A stretch of 47,718 nt of DNA, taken from positions 1 through 47,718 of the forward strand of contig NZ_JAATOM010000035.1 in assembly GCF_019207085.1 (NCBI RefSeq). The letters run 5' to 3'. The translations under genes were made by a program, and so were the position numbers. Below are positions 25,052 through 35,623 of the stretch, piece by piece. The notes under the pieces were generated by a model that saw only the letters and a program-made list of their open reading frames with translations, searched no databases and was not told where the DNA came from. Position 1 is the stretch's first letter. Each line of letters opens with the position of its first letter. This DNA is from Variovorax sp. dw_308 (GTDB lineage: Bacteria > Pseudomonadota > Gammaproteobacteria > Burkholderiales > Burkholderiaceae_C).

Positions 25052-25212
25052 GAGTCTGGGCGGCAGAAGCAGCGTCGGCTGCAACGCGCGGAAAACGGTC
25101 CATCGCGGCGCTCCCGCCTGCGCCCATAGCTGGGCTATGGGCTTGTCGGTATCACCACGCTTTCCTCGTTTTTCGCGCATTTCGCTTCGACGGCTTCTGC
25201 CGCCCAGACTCC
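25051..25212. repeat. 162-nt imperfect palindrome between convergent genes
   Basis: Perfect 20-bp arms at 25051-25070 and 25193-25212 (CTTCTGCCGCCCAGACTCC and complement), plus a central 9-bp hairpin GCCCATAGC-tgg-GCTATGGGC (25122-25142). Both are centred at the same point (about 25132), so the whole element can fold as one long hairpin. Intermediate stretches partly pair (CGCGCGGAAAACG with CGTTTTTCGCGC). It lies between the LOG and PII genes. It may be a bidirectional terminator or a dispersed palindromic repeat. Confidence 0.75.
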
Positions 25213-25239
25213 CAGGCTCGGGGGCTTCCGGCTCGCGGA

Positions 25240-25578
25240 TCAGATCGCGGCTTCGTCCTGCTCGCCGGTTCGGATGCGGACGATGCGCTCGACGTTGGTA
25301 ACGAAGATCTTGCCGTCACCGATCTTGCCGGTGCGCGCGGCGCCGACGATGGCTTCGATGCAGCGTTCGACGTCATCCGTGTTCACGACCACCTCGACCT
25401 TCATCTTGGGCAGGAAATCGACCACGTATTCCGCACCGCGATAAAGCTCGGTGTGGCCCTTCTGGCGGCCGAAGCCCTTGACTTCGGTAACCGTCAGTCC
25501 GGTCACGCCAACGGTTGCCAGCGCCTCGCGCACATCTTCGAGCTTGAAGGGTTTGACGATGGCGGTGATCTGTTTCAT
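25240..25578 (-). CDS. glnB: Nitrogen regulatory PII protein (GlnB-type)
   Basis: 112 residues, the exact PII length. Trimeric signal protein reporting 2-oxoglutarate, ATP/ADP and glutamine. T-loop with the uridylylatable tyrosine is present (GHTELYRGAEYVVDFLPK), B-loop TGKIGDGKIFV, and C-terminal RIRTGEQDEAAI. Not next to an amtB gene in this window, so GlnB is a better guess than GlnK, though sequence alone does not separate them. Monocistronic, convergent with the LOG gene. Confidence 0.93.
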   Translation of the reverse strand: MKQITAIVKPFKLEDVREALATVGVTGLTVTEVKGFGRQKGHTELYRGAEYVVDFLPKMKVEVVVNTDDVERCIEAIVGAARTGKIGDGKIFVTNVERIVRIRTGEQDEAAI

Positions 25579-25655
25579 TGCGGAGGTTCTCCCGGTGATT
25601 TCGGAAAAGGGGGCGGCCGATTATGTCATTCACGCACTGTTAGGCTCCGGGGTCG

Positions 25656-26603
25656 ATGAGTGCAAGTCCCCCTGTCACCCCCGCTGCATCCGGCTTGGCA
25701 ACGCTGATCCGGCGGGTCAATGGCCAAGCCTGGCTGCTGCTCGTATTCACCACGCTGATCTGGGGCGCCAATGCGGTGGCGGCGCGCCTCGCGGTAGGCG
25801 AAGCATCGCCGATGCTGGTGACCTCCGCGCGATGGATCGTCTGCTGCGTGGCGCTCGGCCTGACCTCGCGCGGCGAGATCGCCACGCACTGGCGCGCGCT
25901 GGTGCCTCACTGGCGCTTCGTGGCGCTGATGGGCACTTTGGGCTTCACCGGATTCAACGCCCTCTTCTACACGGCCGCGCATCACACGACCGCGATCAAC
26001 ATTGCGATCATCCAGGGGACGATCCCGGTGTTCGTGCTGGTCGGGAGCCTCTACCTCTACCGCACCCGGATCACCGTGCTGCAGGCCGTCGGGGTCGCGC
26101 TGACGCTGGCGGGGATCGCGGTGGTTGCCTCGCAGGGGCACTTGGAACGGCTGGCCCAGTTCCAGTTCAACATCGGCGACGTGTGGATGCTGATCGCCTG
26201 CCTGCTCTATACCTTCTACGCCCTCGGCTTGCGTCGGCGGCCCGCAGTGCCGGCGATCGTTTTCTTTGCGGCGACGGCCGCGGTGGCGAGCGTCGTGTCG
26301 CTGCCGCTGCTGGTGGCCGAAATCGCGATGGGCAACTTCACGGCGCCCACCTTGAAGGGCCTGCTGCTGATCCTGTTCATCGGCACCTTTCCCTCGTACA
26401 TCTCGCAGCTCACGTTCATTCGCGCCGTGACGCTGATCGGGCCGGCACGGGCCGGGGTGTTCCTGAACCTGGTGCCGATCTTCGGCCCGCTGCTCGCAGT
26501 GATGGTGCTGGGCGAGCCACTCTCGGGCTTCCACGCGGCGGCGCTCGCGCTGGTGCTGGGCGGGATCTGGATTGCCGAATACCTGGGCGTTCGGAAGACA
26601 TGA
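25656..26603 (+). CDS. EamA/DMT family transporter
   Basis: 315 residues, ten predicted transmembrane helices in two EamA repeats (WLLLVFTTLIWGANAVAARL starts the first; DVWMLIACLLYTFYALGL the second). C-terminal GEPLSGFHAAALALVLGGIWIAEYLG is typical. Drug/metabolite exporter; substrate unknown. Divergent from glnB. Its stop overlaps the ATG of the next gene, so the two are co-translated. Confidence 0.9.
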   Translation: MSASPPVTPAASGLATLIRRVNGQAWLLLVFTTLIWGANAVAARLAVGEASPMLVTSARWIVCCVALGLTSRGEIATHWRALVPHWRFVALMGTLGFTGFNALFYTAAHHTTAINIAIIQGTIPVFVLVGSLYLYRTRITVLQAVGVALTLAGIAVVASQGHLERLAQFQFNIGDVWMLIACLLYTFYALGLRRRPAVPAIVFFAATAAVASVVSLPLLVAEIAMGNFTAPTLKGLLLILFIGTFPSYISQLTFIRAVTLIGPARAGVFLNLVPIFGPLLAVMVLGEPLSGFHAAALALVLGGIWIAEYLGVRKT

Positions 26604-28090
26604 CGAAGCGACCGGAAATGCCCCCCACGGGAGATCAAGTCGGGATGGCAAAGCCACACAGACTCGAGAGCGACGAGCCGATCCTGCGCATCCACGGGGC
26701 GCCTTCCGAGATCGACGCGGCCGCATGGAACGAGTTGCTCGCGCTGCAAGGCGCGCCCAGCCCGTTCATGCGGCATGAATACCTGCATGCGATGCACGAG
26801 AGTGGCAGCGCCACGCCGGCCAGTGGATGGACCGCGGCCTTCGTGACGCTGTGGCAGGGCGAGCGGCTCGCTGGCGCGTGTCCGGTCTACATCAAGTCTC
26901 ATTCGTACGGCGAATACGTGTTCGACTGGGCCTGGGCCAATGCCTATGAGCAGCATGGACTCGCCTACTACCCGAAGGCGGTCGCGGCGGTGCCGTTCAC
27001 GCCGGTTCCGGGGGCGCGGTTGCTGGCGCGAGATGCGCAGAGCCGGGCATTGCTGGCGCAGGGGCTGGTGCAATGGTGCAAGCAGGCCGGGTTGTCGTCG
27101 CTGCACCTGCTGTTCGGGGCTGAGGAGGACATCGCTGCCTGCGTCGATGCGGGGTTGATGCTTCGGCACACGGTTCAGTTTCATTGGAAGAATATTGCCC
27201 CCGAGCTCGGCACTGGCGTGTCCTCGCTGCCCCCCGAGGGGGCGCGTTCCGCCTTGGGGCGGCCCGGCGGCGGAACTGTTGCCCCCACGCTCGGCACTGA
27301 CGTGTCCTCGCTGCCCCCCGAGGGGGAACGTTCCGCCTTGGGGCGGCCCGGCGGCGGAACTGTCGCCCCCACGCTCGGCACTGGCGTGTCCTCGCTGCCC
27401 CCCGAGGGGGCGCTTTCCGCCTTGGGGCGGCCCGGCGGCGGAACGGGCTACGCGGACTTCGAGGCCTTCCTCGCCAGCCTCTCGCACGACAAGCGCAAGA
27501 AAATTCGCCAGGAGCGCCGCAAGGTGGCGGACGCGGGGGTTGTGTTTCGCTGGGCGCGCGGTGTGGACATCTCTCCGGACGACTGGGATTTCTTCTATCG
27601 CTGCTATGCCCGCACCTATCGCGAGCATGGCAATCCGCCCTACCTGAAGCGGGACTTCTTCCAGCGGATGGCCGACACCATGCCCGAGGCGTGGCTGCTG
27701 TTCGTTGCCGAGCGCGGCGGGCATCCGATCGCGACCAGTTTGATCGCGCTGTCGCAGGACGAACCGCGCAGCGATGGCTCCATCGGGCCCGAAGTGGCCT
27801 ATGGCCGCTACTGGGGTGCGATGGAGCGCGTGGATTGCCTCCATTTCGAGGCTTGCTACTACCAGCCGCTCCAGTGGTGCATAGCGCACGGGGTGCAGCG
27901 CTTTGAAGGCGGCGCGCAGGGCGAGCACAAGATGGCCCGCGCGCTGATGCCGGTGAAGACGACCAGCGCCCACTGGCTGGCGCATCCGTCGTTCGCGGAC
28001 GCGGTCGAGCGCTTCCTGGAACGCGAGGGCGAAGGGATCGCCAATTACATGGAACACCTCGACGAACGCAGCCCGTTCCGATCGAAATGA
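26600..28090 (+). CDS. GNAT/FemAB-like N-acyltransferase (COG3146, DUF482) with in-frame repeat insertion
   Basis: 496 residues; relatives are about 390-410. Family motifs: SPFMRHEYLHAMHESGSA, CPVYIKSHSYGEYVFDWAWANAYEQHG (in part), then after the insertion LSHDKRKKIRQERRKV, DDWDFFYRCYARTYREHG, YGRYWGAMERVDCLHFEACYYQ and FEGGAQGEHKMARALMPV. Residues 203-282 are three copies of a 28-residue unit (LGTGVSSLPPEGARSALGRP...) encoded by an 84-bp GC-rich repeat; they separate two conserved family blocks and are not part of the fold. Because the period is a multiple of three the frame survives. Substrate unknown. The ATG overlaps the EamA gene stop. Confidence 0.85.
   Translation: MTKRPEMPPTGDQVGMAKPHRLESDEPILRIHGAPSEIDAAAWNELLALQGAPSPFMRHEYLHAMHESGSATPASGWTAAFVTLWQGERLAGACPVYIKSHSYGEYVFDWAWANAYEQHGLAYYPKAVAAVPFTPVPGARLLARDAQSRALLAQGLVQWCKQAGLSSLHLLFGAEEDIAACVDAGLMLRHTVQFHWKNIAPELGTGVSSLPPEGARSALGRPGGGTVAPTLGTDVSSLPPEGERSALGRPGGGTVAPTLGTGVSSLPPEGALSALGRPGGGTGYADFEAFLASLSHDKRKKIRQERRKVADAGVVFRWARGVDISPDDWDFFYRCYARTYREHGNPPYLKRDFFQRMADTMPEAWLLFVAERGGHPIATSLIALSQDEPRSDGSIGPEVAYGRYWGAMERVDCLHFEACYYQPLQWCIAHGVQRFEGGAQGEHKMARALMPVKTTSAHWLAHPSFADAVERFLEREGEGIANYMEHLDERSPFRSK
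27206..27445 (+). repeat. 84-bp tandem repeat, 2.9 copies, inside the GNAT gene
   Basis: Copies at 27206-27289, 27290-27373 and 27374-27445 (last one truncated to 72 bp), nearly identical. Each contains the palindrome CCCCCCGAGGGGG and the run CCTTGGGGCGGCCCGGCGGCGG. I recall such GC-rich palindromic units as common intergenic repeats in Comamonadaceae; here they are in frame within a coding region. Confidence 0.93.
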
Positions 28091-28129
28091 CCAGCCCGGC
28101 AACACCAGCGCGGTGACCGGCTCCCCATG

Positions 28130-28157
28130 AAAAAAGCGCCGGCAACGGCGCTTTTTT
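28130..28157. terminator. Bidirectional Rho-independent terminator
   Basis: Perfect 12-bp stem AAAAAAGCGCCG/CGGCGCTTTTTT with a GCAA tetraloop, with A and U runs suiting both directions. It serves the GNAT gene (plus) and ppa (minus), 24 bp beyond the ppa stop. Confidence 0.93.
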
Positions 28158-28181
28158 GTCAGTGATCCGCGAGGGAACGGA

Positions 28182-28715
28182 TCAGCCCTTGGCCTTGTAT
28201 GCGGCGATGCCGTCCACGACTTCCTTCCGGGCTTCGTCAAGGCCCTTCCAGCCCAGGATCTTGACCCACTTGCCGGCTTCCAGGTCCTTGTAGTGCTCGA
28301 AGAAGTGGGCGATGGTCTTCAGGCGCATCGAGTTCACGTCGTCGATCGACTTCCAGTGGCTGTAGATCGGCAGCACCTTGTCGGTGGGCACGGCCAGAAC
28401 CTTGCCGTCGACGCCGGCTTCGTCTTCCATCATCAGGATGCCCAGCGGACGGCACGGGCACACCACGCCGGGCATCAGGGCATAGGGTGCGATCACCAGC
28501 ACGTCGACCGGGTCGCCGTCACCGCTCAAGGTTTGGGGGACATAGCCGTAATTGGCCGGATAGTGCATCGACGTGGTCATGAAGCGGTCCACGAAGAGCG
28601 CGCCCGACTCCTTGTCCACTTCGTACTTGACGGGATCGGCGTTCATCGGGATCTCGATGACCACGTTGAATGCGTCGGGGAGGTTCTTGCCTGGGGAAAC
28701 TTTATCGAATGACAT
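28182..28715 (-). CDS. ppa: Soluble inorganic pyrophosphatase (family I)
   Basis: 177 residues, the bacterial family I length. Hydrolyses cytoplasmic PPi. Motifs: VVIEIPMNADPVKYEVDKESG, the signature DGDPVDVLV, and EAGVDGKVLAVP, all with the metal-binding Asp residues. It is divergent from hppA, a membrane pyrophosphatase, so both PPi-disposal routes share one intergenic region of 252 bp. Confidence 0.96.
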   Translation of the reverse strand: MSFDKVSPGKNLPDAFNVVIEIPMNADPVKYEVDKESGALFVDRFMTTSMHYPANYGYVPQTLSGDGDPVDVLVIAPYALMPGVVCPCRPLGILMMEDEAGVDGKVLAVPTDKVLPIYSHWKSIDDVNSMRLKTIAHFFEHYKDLEAGKWVKILGWKGLDEARKEVVDGIAAYKAKG

Positions 28716-28820
28716 GTCTTTATACGTTGATTGAATGAAACAGCGGGTTACTCGGACAAACCCGAAGTTTAAGACGCGCGTCATGGGCAAGTCATACGGA
28801 ATGTGACTTTTCACTGTTAA

Positions 28821-28919
28821 ATTGGACTTGTTGGCCAATCGGTCTCCCTTTTTTGCGGGAGGCTTCGAGGAAGCAACGCGGCGGTAGCTCAGACCCGTAC
28901 GCGTTGCGCGCAGGGTCTG
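28821..28919 (+). promoter_or_regulatory. Structured upstream region of hppA
   Basis: Dyad ATTGG-N9-CCAAT (28821-28839) is followed by three consecutive hairpins: CTCCC/GGGAG (28844-28861), GCTTC/GAAGC (28862-28874) and CAGACCC/GGGTCTG (28890-28919). The dyad could be a regulator site and the hairpins an mRNA leader. I do not recognise a known riboswitch. Confidence 0.4.
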
Positions 28920-28967
28920 TGCTTTCCGTCTCCACCAGTCGCAACGAACTCCTGGAGAAAGCAAAGC

Positions 28968-31439
<2,472 letters not shown>

Positions 31440-31444
31440 ACGAC

Positions 31445-31813
31445 ATGCCGAGCGCGGAAAGACTCGAAGCCTTCATCGCCGCCGTCGAAGGCGGCGACCA
31501 TGTGAAGGCGATCGAGGGCTACTACACCGAAAACGCCAGCATGCGCGAGAACCAGGCCGAGCCGCGGCGCGGCCGCCCTGTGCTGGTGGCCAACGAGGCC
31601 GCGGTGCTTGCGCGCATGGCTTCGGTGATCTCGAAGTGCGTGCGACCGGTGCTGGTGAACGGCGACCACGTGGTCATCCGCTGGATCTTCGACTTCACCA
31701 ACAAGGATGGGCGCGGCATGCACATCGAGGAACTCGCATGGCAGCGCTGGGAAGGGGACCGGATTGCCGAGGAAGAGTTCTTCTATGACCCGGCCCAGAT
31801 GAGGGCGCGCTGA
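31445..31813 (+). CDS. SnoaL-like/NTF2-fold small protein
   Basis: 122 residues with NTF2/SnoaL-like features: LEAFIAAVEGGDHVKAIEGYYTENASMRENQ, VNGDHVVIRWIFDFTNKDG and AWQRWEGDRIAEEEFFYDP. Such proteins include hydrolases and isomerases of small molecules as well as non-enzymatic binders; no specific activity can be read. It starts 5 bp after the hppA stop, so it is probably co-transcribed. Confidence 0.8.
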   Translation: MPSAERLEAFIAAVEGGDHVKAIEGYYTENASMRENQAEPRRGRPVLVANEAAVLARMASVISKCVRPVLVNGDHVVIRWIFDFTNKDGRGMHIEELAWQRWEGDRIAEEEFFYDPAQMRAR

Positions 31814-31842
31814 AGGCGCTGCGCCGAGCGCCATGCGCAGTG

Positions 31843-33180
31843 TCAGTGTTGCGCCTCCTCCAGGGGTTGGACCCCCAGCGCGCCGCCCATCCCCTGTGAA
31901 TCGGGGATGCGTGCCAGCACGCGGTCTTCGGCAAACGCAAAGTTCGCGTCGATCGTCCGGTCCAGCAGTTCAAGTTGCTTGTGCAGCTCGGCATGGCGAT
32001 GCGGGGGCAATGTCTGCATAAGGTTGACCAGCATCGAGCGCAGTCGCCGCACGATCTGGATGCTGCCCGCGCCACAGTGCCGTATTTCGGTGCAACTGAG
32101 GTGAACGAAATCCTCCCAGTTCGGCGTGCGCAGCACCAATCGCAAGTCACCGGCCTCGTCGCGGACCTCCTCCCCGCGCAGGTCGCGCTGCCCGACCAGG
32201 CGCAGCAGATGGTGCAGTTGGTCGATGGCCATCACGGCCGTGGTCGGATCGTTGATGGCGGCCGACAGCGCCTTGATCGCGATATCGACCAGGATCCGGA
32301 AAGCAAAGGCCGGGTCCTGCTCCAGCGTGCGTTCGGTCCCCAGCACGACGGCCGCCCGCAACCAGCGCTCATCGATGGCAGTGGCATTGCCGTACAACTT
32401 GAACAGGGGTTCGTCGACGGCCAGGAAGTCGCCGACCAGCGGCACGAACTCGACGACGCCGTTGGCACGTCGGGCCGCTGCGACCAGCCCTTTGACATTC
32501 AGCGCGAGCACCACGCCCGAGGCATCCGCATGAAGGACTGTCCGGTCGGGCGCGCCGAGCCGCCGGGTCACGGCCGGCTTGGGCCGAACGGTCGGGTCAG
32601 GGTAGATCGCGTGGACGACCTTCGTGCCGAACTGCCCCACGCGCGCCACGATGCTGATGGGACGCAGCAACCGCGCCGCGTAGTCGATCAGGAAGAGAAA
32701 GGTCATCAGCGAGACGACTCCCAGCAATGCCGCGATGAAGATGTCGAGTTGATGCACCGACTCGCCGGTGCGCGACAACACCTGCACCGCGAAGACCAGG
32801 CTGAAGACGAAGCAGCCCACCGTGCCCCGGATCACGTTGTCCCGCAACAGCGTCGTCGCGATGATGCGTGGCGTGTACTGGCCGCCTGCGACCTGGATCG
32901 CAACCAGCAGGGAGCCGAAGGTGAACACCAGGAAGGAGAGGTTCAGCGTCAGCACCGTCTCCAGCAGGGATCGCGCGCCGGTGACGGACAAGGCCAGCAA
33001 CGAGGTCGCGTCGTCCAGCATCCCGGCCTGCAGCAGCCACTCGTCGATCCACTGCACGATGACGCGGAACGCCTGGTTGGCCACCAGCGCGAGGATCGGC
33101 ACCAGCCACAGCGAGCCGCCGAGATAGCTCTTGACGGCATACCTCCAGTTCCAGCGAATGCGTCTCAGGCCACGCGGCAT
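31843..33180 (-). CDS. DUF2254 membrane protein
   Basis: 445 residues. N-terminal half has four hydrophobic segments (LWLVPILALVANQAFRVIV, LNLSFLVFTFGSLLVAIQVA, GTVGCFVFSLVFAVQVL, IAALLGVVSLMTFLFLIDYA). The soluble C-terminal half contains the DUF2254 hallmark ALSAAINDPTTAVMAIDQLHHLL and ILVDIAIKAL. COG4325 proteins are of unknown function. ATG 33180 has GGAGC at ideal spacing; an ATG two codons earlier is too close to it. It begins 15 bp after the Gcr gene and is last in a run of nine minus-strand genes. Confidence 0.87.
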   Translation of the reverse strand: MPRGLRRIRWNWRYAVKSYLGGSLWLVPILALVANQAFRVIVQWIDEWLLQAGMLDDATSLLALSVTGARSLLETVLTLNLSFLVFTFGSLLVAIQVAGGQYTPRIIATTLLRDNVIRGTVGCFVFSLVFAVQVLSRTGESVHQLDIFIAALLGVVSLMTFLFLIDYAARLLRPISIVARVGQFGTKVVHAIYPDPTVRPKPAVTRRLGAPDRTVLHADASGVVLALNVKGLVAAARRANGVVEFVPLVGDFLAVDEPLFKLYGNATAIDERWLRAAVVLGTERTLEQDPAFAFRILVDIAIKALSAAINDPTTAVMAIDQLHHLLRLVGQRDLRGEEVRDEAGDLRLVLRTPNWEDFVHLSCTEIRHCGAGSIQIVRRLRSMLVNLMQTLPPHRHAELHKQLELLDRTIDANFAFAEDRVLARIPDSQGMGGALGVQPLEEAQH

Positions 33181-33195
33181 TTGCATGCTCCGGGT

Positions 33196-35250
33196 TCAGG
33201 GCGGCGGCAGCAGGAAGCTTGCGGGATGCCGCCGCAGGCGTGCGCCGATGGCTGCGCGAAGGCGTGCCCGGTCCACCCGGCTGACGTTGTGGGCGCGGAT
33301 GGCCAACCGGACGGCGCAGTAGAAGCTGACGCCGAGGTTGAGCAGGCCCAGCACCGGAATCGCGGCAACGCTCCACCAGAGCAGGGGCGATGCCAGCACG
33401 GATGGCCCGAGGCTCGCCGCGGCCACCACGATCAGGCCGGTGCTGAGCGTGACGTGCGGCACTTGGAGCGGCAGGCCGAAGAAGTCGGCCACCACCGGCA
33501 CCAGTCCGAGCATGAAGCCCAGCGAGATGTTCGCGGCGAAGCCCGAGATGTGGGTGCGCATGAAGACCGCCCAGCGCTGCGCCCGTTCCACGCCGAGCGT
33601 GGCCCGGATGCGGGGGTTGTAGCGCATGGCCGAATCGATGTGATTCAGCACGAAGGCGTTCTCCGCCCACCCCGCGATGAGGCTGCTGGCAAACAGCACC
33701 ATGCCGGTGAAGGCGGCCATCCACGGCAAGACCGCGTAGATGTGCAGCGACTCGAGCGTCTCGCGCGCATGCGCCTCGTCGAGCGGCTGCACGCCCAGCA
33801 CGCGCGACAGCAGGAAGTACAGCAGCAGCGCCGTCGGCGCCACCAGCAACACGTTGCCCAGCACGGCCGCGACCTGCGAGCGCACCAGGTGCGTGACCTC
33901 GTCCACGAATTCCTCGATGGCGCCCTCGGTGTGCAGGTCCTTGAGCTTGGCGGCAATCGCCGGCGCCGTCATCGCCGGCTGCTTGGTGGCCAGCGTGGCG
34001 TGCGTGAGCTGGATCACGATGAAGCTCACCGAATAGAGGATGCCGACTGCGAAGCCGCTCCAGAACGCCGACAGCGCGATCGCCAGCACGCCGAACTTGA
34101 GCAGCACCGTGAAGCCGGTGATGAAACCGCCGCCTGCCGACGACAGGAGCATGCCGCGATATTCGGCGCGGTCGCGCGTGATGTAGTGCTCGCCGACTTC
34201 CGCACTGCGCTCCGCGACCTTGGCTGCCAGCAGCGAGGCATTGTTGGCGATCAGCGCACGGATGCTGTAGCGCTCGCCGCTGGCCAGCACCAGCCGGCCC
34301 AGCAACTGTGCGATGGCGCGATGCGGCTGCTCGGACAACAGGCAGTCGAGCAGGTCGCGGATTCGCACCATGCGCGACCGCAGCTGGCGCAGGCGGAACA
34401 CCAGCCCGACCGAGATGCCGTTCTCCTCGAGATGCGCGTAGACCGAAGCGGCGGCCTCGCGGCAACCATCCAGCCGCTCCCGGAATGCCTTGAACGCCGC
34501 CTTCAGGGCCTCCGGATCACGCGGCCGACGAAGCGCCTCGTCGCGCAGGCGATCGAGATCGACCATCAATTCGTGGAAGGGCTGCCCCGCGCGCACCGGG
34601 TCGCTCATGCGCAGGCGCAACTCCGACGAGAAGCCGGCCGCCACCACTTGGCTGGTGCAGAAGGTCACGGCGTCCATGATGAGCGGCTGCCAGTGCGGCA
34701 CACCGTCGACGAGATCCGGGGGCGCCAGCCTGGCGATGCGGCGCAGCTGGTCTGCGTCGAGTTGCTGGAGCCATGTGGCGTCGAAGTCCACCGGCAGCGC
34801 CAGTCGCAGCAGGCTGGAGGCATCGATGGTCTCCGGCGTGGCCGGCAGCAGCTTGCGCCGCAGGCGCTCGCCAAATGCGCTCACGAAGGCGCTGCGTGGC
34901 GAGAAGCCGTGGTCCGCCAGCATCGCGGTCAATTCGACCGTGCGGACGAACACGGCCCACCATTCCCGCACGCGCGACTCGACCACGGGCCGGGCCTCGA
35001 TGGCGTCCAGGAACTGCGTCACCCTGCCCAAGGCGGCGCTTGCCGACTTGCCGTCGCCACGCACCCACGCCAGCAGCTTGATCAGCCAGATGTGCCGCAA
35101 CGGCAAGCTCGCGTGCGGATCGAGCATGTGGAGCAGGAACTCCAGTCGCGCATCGGCAACCGCCGTGCTCAGGGACTCCGTGGCCTGGGCGCCGCCCTGC
35201 CCGTCGTGACCGGCGCGCAGCCCATCGCGCCACGCACGGGGCCCACCCAT
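33196..35250 (-). CDS. 'Site-specific recombinase' Gcr family membrane protein (PF10136)
   Basis: 684 residues. Helical N-terminal half (LRHIWLIKLLAWVRGDG, DFDATWLQQLDADQL) and a C-terminal half with about six hydrophobic segments (FITGFTVLLKFGVLAIALSAFW, LLVAPTALLLYFLLSRVLG, GFMLGLVPVVADFFGLPLQV). This matches the betaproteobacterial family annotated 'site-specific recombinase', but no recombinase motif is visible and multiple membrane segments make that name doubtful. I regard it as a membrane protein of unknown function. ATG 35250 is preceded by AGGGG; GTG 35253 is an alternative. Two bases after the phosphotransacetylase remnant. Confidence 0.82.
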   Translation of the reverse strand: MGGPRAWRDGLRAGHDGQGGAQATESLSTAVADARLEFLLHMLDPHASLPLRHIWLIKLLAWVRGDGKSASAALGRVTQFLDAIEARPVVESRVREWWAVFVRTVELTAMLADHGFSPRSAFVSAFGERLRRKLLPATPETIDASSLLRLALPVDFDATWLQQLDADQLRRIARLAPPDLVDGVPHWQPLIMDAVTFCTSQVVAAGFSSELRLRMSDPVRAGQPFHELMVDLDRLRDEALRRPRDPEALKAAFKAFRERLDGCREAAASVYAHLEENGISVGLVFRLRQLRSRMVRIRDLLDCLLSEQPHRAIAQLLGRLVLASGERYSIRALIANNASLLAAKVAERSAEVGEHYITRDRAEYRGMLLSSAGGGFITGFTVLLKFGVLAIALSAFWSGFAVGILYSVSFIVIQLTHATLATKQPAMTAPAIAAKLKDLHTEGAIEEFVDEVTHLVRSQVAAVLGNVLLVAPTALLLYFLLSRVLGVQPLDEAHARETLESLHIYAVLPWMAAFTGMVLFASSLIAGWAENAFVLNHIDSAMRYNPRIRATLGVERAQRWAVFMRTHISGFAANISLGFMLGLVPVVADFFGLPLQVPHVTLSTGLIVVAAASLGPSVLASPLLWWSVAAIPVLGLLNLGVSFYCAVRLAIRAHNVSRVDRARLRAAIGARLRRHPASFLLPPP

Positions 35251-35254
35251 CACT

Positions 35255-35533
35255 TCACCCCTGCACCGTCAGGCTCTCGCGGCGGGCCTTGGCGACCATT
35301 GCCGCGACAGCGCACGAGGCGAGCCGTGTCATCAGGGAGTCGGCCCTGCTGGTCAGACTCTCGATCCGCGCGCAAGGCCCGACCAGGATCGATGCGATCA
35401 CCCCAAGGCGCGTCGCCTCCCGCATGCCCTCCAGCGAACTCTGATCGCAGGGGTGCACGACCGCCGTCGGCATGGGGGGAAGCGACTTGCATGCGTCGAT
35501 CAGCCGCTGGTATTTCTCATGCTTTGCGGTCAT
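35255..35533 (-). pseudogene. Internally deleted phosphotransacetylase (Pta/Ptb family) remnant
   Basis: 92-residue frame. Residues ~1-54 (KHEKYQRLIDACKSLPPMPT, VVHPCDQSSLEG, ILVGPCARIE) resemble the N terminus of phosphate acetyl/butyryltransferases. Residues ~55-92 (LTSRADSLMTRLASCAVAAMVAKAR) resemble the extreme C terminus of the same family. About 200 or more residues including the catalytic core are missing, consistent with one in-frame internal deletion. The frame is still open with the original start and end, so a short protein may be made but cannot be an active transferase. Full-length relatives often sit with acetate kinase genes; none is here. Confidence 0.72.
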
Positions 35534-35623
35534 TCGATGCCTTTGAAGGTCGGGCGTGCCGACACCGCCCATGACTGCCTCGGCACGCGGCCTGCCCATC
35601 GCGCCGTCTGGCGCGCAAGCGCC

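Noticed and set aside
27206..27445. Short CRISPR array
   Set aside because: Units are directly contiguous with no variable spacers and are translated in frame; it is a tandem repeat.
33196..35250. Genuine site-specific recombinase marking a mobile element
   Set aside because: No tyrosine- or serine-recombinase motif and several membrane segments; no attachment sites or other mobility genes nearby.
31975..35574. 1199-codon plus-strand open frame opposite DUF2254 and Gcr genes
   Set aside because: Gln/His/Arg-rich composition without any domain; the minus-strand genes have ribosome-binding sites and family matches.
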